From: Sphingomonas sp. GC_Shp_5 | Lineage (GTDB): Bacteria; Pseudomonadota; Alphaproteobacteria; Sphingomonadales; Sphingomonadaceae | Assembly (NCBI RefSeq): GCF_026540855.1 | Contig: NZ_JALNUP010000025.1 | Span: 1-56,839 of the forward strand | Reading direction: 5' to 3' | Length of the DNA stretch: 56,839 nucleotides | Shown here: one piece after another, positions 54,743 through 56,839 of the stretch | Position numbering within the stretch: the stretch's first letter is position 1 | Layout: every line of letters starts with the position of its first letter | Notes under the pieces: generated by a model | What the model saw: the letters and a program-made list of their open reading frames with translations, nothing else | The model's database searches: none | Told to the model about the DNA's origin: nothing | Made by a program: the position numbers and the translations under genes

Positions 54743-55078
54743 AGCATCCTGAAGGAGCTGATTGCAGGCCAGGACGAGAAGGTCTCCAAGGAGCACTGCA
54801 AAGGCATGGAAGGCCTCGTTGCCGAGGCGACCAAGCACGTGCTGGAGGAAGGGCCGGAGAAGGGACCTTTGCTCGATGTTCTGATCATCGCGCAGTACCA
54901 GCGCATGACGCACTACGGGATTGCCGGCTTCGGCACGGCTGCCGCCTACGCTGAGGCACTCGGCCTGAAGGACGACAGCAAAAGGCTCAAAGAGGCTACC
55001 AAAGAGATTTACGGTGGCGATGAGTACATGACTCAACTCGCCGAGACGTCGGTCAACTTGCAAGCCGAGGATGCGTGA
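54743..55078 (+). pseudogene. DUF892 (YciE-like) protein, N-terminally truncated
   Basis: About 110 codons from ILKELIAGQDEKVSKEHCKGM (54746) to the stop at 55078 match the C-terminal two thirds of DUF892 ferritin-like stress proteins: LEEGPEKGPLLDVLIIAQYQRMTHYGIAGFGTAAAYAEALG and LAETSVNLQAEDA. The first helices are missing. The open frame extends 16 codons to the left, but those come from the HupE fragment's reverse strand. Hence the gene was cut by a junction at about 54741-54745. Glu and His residues of the diiron-like site are partly retained. Confidence 0.7.
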
Positions 55079-55176
55079 GTTGCCTCGTCCGCCTGGCTGC
55101 TGCCGGGCGGACGACAACCAACAGCCGCTCGATCATCGCCCGAACGCTCAGCTCCTCCGAGCTGTAAGCCAGATCT

Positions 55177-56646
55177 TCAGGCGAGCCCCCGTTCGCGGGC
55201 CCAGGCTGCGGCTGCAGCGCGGCGGTTCACGCCGAGCTTACTGTAAACGCTGGCAACGTGGTTGCGCACCGTGTTGCCCGATAGCGATAAACGCTGGGCG
55301 ATCGCCTTGTCGTCCAACCCCTCGCAAATAGCTCCCAGCACCTCTCGCTCGCGGGTGGTCAGCTCTGGCGTTGACTTTTGCCCCTCGGTCCCCCGCGGGT
55401 TCTTGAGGCTGGCAAGCTTGTCCATGATCGAGCGGCTGAACCAGCTCGCGTCCTTCATCACGGCTTCAATTGCCTCAACGAGTTCAAGCTCGCTGGTCCG
55501 CCGAGCAGAGATGTCCTGAAACAGCCACAGCGTGCAGTGTTCGCCGCGCAGCGACATGCGCTCGGCCGAAAGCAGGCAATCTACCGGCTGGTTCTTGGCG
55601 CCGAGCAGCCGGACGTCACGATTGCGGATGCCACCTGACCGCTCGATCTCCGCTTCAACAGAGTTGCGTTCCCCGACATCGGCCCACAGCTCCGGATCGC
55701 CCGCAGCCTTGCCGAGGAAGTTGGTGGAGGTGTAGCCGGTCAAGCGCCAGAACGCCTCGTTTCCCTCGATCATGCGATGGCCGTCTGGGGACGTCAGCGC
55801 CATCGCCACTGGCGCCATCCTGAACAGGGTGGAAAAATGGGCCTCACTGTCGCGCAGGGAGCGCTCGGCCCTGCGCCGCGGCTCGAGGTCGGTGAAGGTG
55901 AACAGCATGCACTTGTCATCGCCGATCTCGATAGGTTGCCCAGCAACCACCACGAGCGCCTCTTGCCCGTCTGAAAGTGGCAGCTTCGCCTCCATCTGCG
56001 GGATGGTCTTGCCCGCCTCGAGCCGTTCCTTGGCAATGTGCAGGCGCTCGGCCCCATGTAGAACGTCTAGGTCATACAAAGAACGACCGATTACAGTTGT
56101 TCGTGCATAGCCACTCATTTCCAGGAAGCCGCTGTTGACGCGCACGTACCGGTGATCTGCCAGCCGCAGGATCAGAGCCGGCGCCGGATTGGCCTGGAAC
56201 ATGGCTTCGAAACGCTCTTCGGCATCATATTGCTCTGAAACATCCTGGATGACGAGGGCCAGGCAATCTGGATCGGCATCCTCGCCGGTCATGACGACAT
56301 CGCGGACATGGTGCGTCCAGCGGGGCCCCTTAGCCCCGTTGGCACTGACCTCGACGATTAGATCGGGAATGTCTTCGCCTGCGAGCACCCGCATCACCGG
56401 ATAATCACGACTGGCAAGCCGCTGACCGTTGCGTTCGCTCAAGGCAAAGCGCTTGGCATATTCGTCCGCTGTCGTACCCAGGCCGTCGAGCTTGTCGACA
56501 CCGTGCATGGTGAGGGCAGCGCCGTTCGCCCAAATGATGCTACCGGAGAGATCAAGCAGGATAACACCCGCAGACAGCTCGCCGATCAGCTGCTCCAGAT
56601 GGACAAGCGTGTTACCGGCGAGGGAGCGAGGGAGAGGATTGTTCAT
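55177..56646 (-). CDS. three-PAS sensor with LuxR-type DNA-binding domain
   Basis: A 489-residue protein. Three PAS domains lie at about 12-130 (LSAGVILLDLSGSIIWANGAAL), 140-260 (FEAMFQANPAPALILRLADHRYVRVN, SGYARTTVIGRSL) and 270-390 (HFSTLFRMAPVAMALTSPDG, WRLTGYTSTNFLG). A LuxR-type HTH closes it at about 420-485 (LTTREREVLGAICEGLDDKAIAQRLSLSGNTVRNHVASVYSKLG). There is no kinase or receiver domain, so it is a one-component PAS regulator; the PAS pockets could bind a ligand or flavin, but no signature such as the LOV cysteine was seen. ATG 56646 has GAGGAG almost touching it; a TTG three codons upstream is the alternative. Confidence 0.88.
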   Translation of the reverse strand: MNNPLPRSLAGNTLVHLEQLIGELSAGVILLDLSGSIIWANGAALTMHGVDKLDGLGTTADEYAKRFALSERNGQRLASRDYPVMRVLAGEDIPDLIVEVSANGAKGPRWTHHVRDVVMTGEDADPDCLALVIQDVSEQYDAEERFEAMFQANPAPALILRLADHRYVRVNSGFLEMSGYARTTVIGRSLYDLDVLHGAERLHIAKERLEAGKTIPQMEAKLPLSDGQEALVVVAGQPIEIGDDKCMLFTFTDLEPRRRAERSLRDSEAHFSTLFRMAPVAMALTSPDGHRMIEGNEAFWRLTGYTSTNFLGKAAGDPELWADVGERNSVEAEIERSGGIRNRDVRLLGAKNQPVDCLLSAERMSLRGEHCTLWLFQDISARRTSELELVEAIEAVMKDASWFSRSIMDKLASLKNPRGTEGQKSTPELTTREREVLGAICEGLDDKAIAQRLSLSGNTVRNHVASVYSKLGVNRRAAAAAWARERGLA

Positions 56647-56818
56647 GCTCCTCAAAGCGCAGGGTCGCTGCCGATGTTCCTGCTCACCGCCTGCGAAGGC
56701 ACCATTGTACCACCAAGCTTCTAGTATTTTCCTACTAGCTAGTCGGGTTGGCTAAATGTCCCAGCCCGGAACACCTGTGATGTGAAGCTGTTGGAGGGGC
56801 TTAACCACAAGGTCAGCC

Positions 56819-56839
56819 ATGTCCGACGAACTGCGCATC
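56819..56839 (+). CDS. possible gene start at the window edge
   Basis: ATG at 56819 opens seven codons (MSDELRI) that run off the end of the window; AAGG lies eight bases upstream. Nothing more can be said. Confidence 0.25.

Noticed and set aside
1..56839. tRNA or rRNA genes and phage or ICE boundaries
   Set aside because: No cloverleaf-like sequence, rRNA stretch, integrase gene or flanking att-type repeat was recognised by eye, including around the PIN/DUF4365/RelA block. A tRNA scan would settle this.

Overview
The window reads as chromosome from an alphaproteobacterium of the Sphingomonadaceae (Sphingomonas, Sphingobium or Novosphingobium type). The basis is high GC, dense GC-rich coding, two large TonB-dependent receptors, several beta-barrel porins, a gallate dioxygenase of the DesB/GalA type, and a 4,5-cleavage lower pathway (LigI, LigJ, LigK, GalD/LigU) like that of lignin-degrading sphingomonads. 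This is inference from protein families; no rRNA or tRNA was recognised to confirm it.

Region 1 (1-5.2 kb) is a cyclic-di-GMP block: the end of an EAL protein, an HD-GYP phosphodiesterase, a GGDEF cyclase and a stand-alone receiver. It is followed by two abutting transposase remnants. Region 2 (5.7-13.2 kb) is an outer-membrane/periplasmic set: a DUF885-like protein without the zinc motif, a GH35-type glycosidase, a TonB-dependent receptor with a clear terminator, and an acetamidase-type protein with a possible signal peptide. Region 3 (13.3-18.1 kb) holds a leftward run (DJ-1/PfpI, ABM monooxygenase, secreted alpha/beta hydrolase, frameshifted GlcG/HbpS) divergent from a LysR gene, then a divergent HxlR/SDR pair. 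Both divergent regions carry clean inverted repeats.

Region 4 (18.9-26.9 kb) is the lower gallate/protocatechuate 4,5-cleavage pathway: ligI and ligJ (the latter broken by one missing base) run left behind a LysR regulator with two HTH domains; ligK, galD, a dicarboxylate symporter and an OprB porin run right. The upper step lies 13 kb away in Region 6 (39-44.2 kb): an AraC regulator divergent from gallate dioxygenase, an aromatic-acid MFS importer and a porin. Together they describe uptake of gallate, ring opening to 4-oxalomesaconate, tautomerisation, hydration and aldol cleavage to pyruvate and oxaloacetate.

Region 5 (27-38.6 kb), between the two pathway halves, has housekeeping and redox genes (DUF167, PhnA-type, zinc alcohol dehydrogenase, Old Yellow Enzyme, an SDR-ABM fusion). 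It then has a three-gene block: a PIN-like protein, a protein with a DUF4365-like (PD-(D/E)xK-type) N-terminus, and, convergent to them, a 1005-residue protein with an N-terminal RelA/SpoT-type synthetase domain and a long helical C-terminus. This block is the best candidate for an undescribed system, plausibly anti-phage or toxin-like; that is an inference.

Region 7 (44.8-56.8 kb) has a small unknown protein, a second TonB-dependent receptor, a histidine kinase/OmpR regulator pair, a DUF3500 lipoprotein overlapping a HupE/UreJ membrane protein, a patch of three truncated genes (intradiol dioxygenase, HupE and DUF892 fragments), and a three-PAS LuxR-type regulator.
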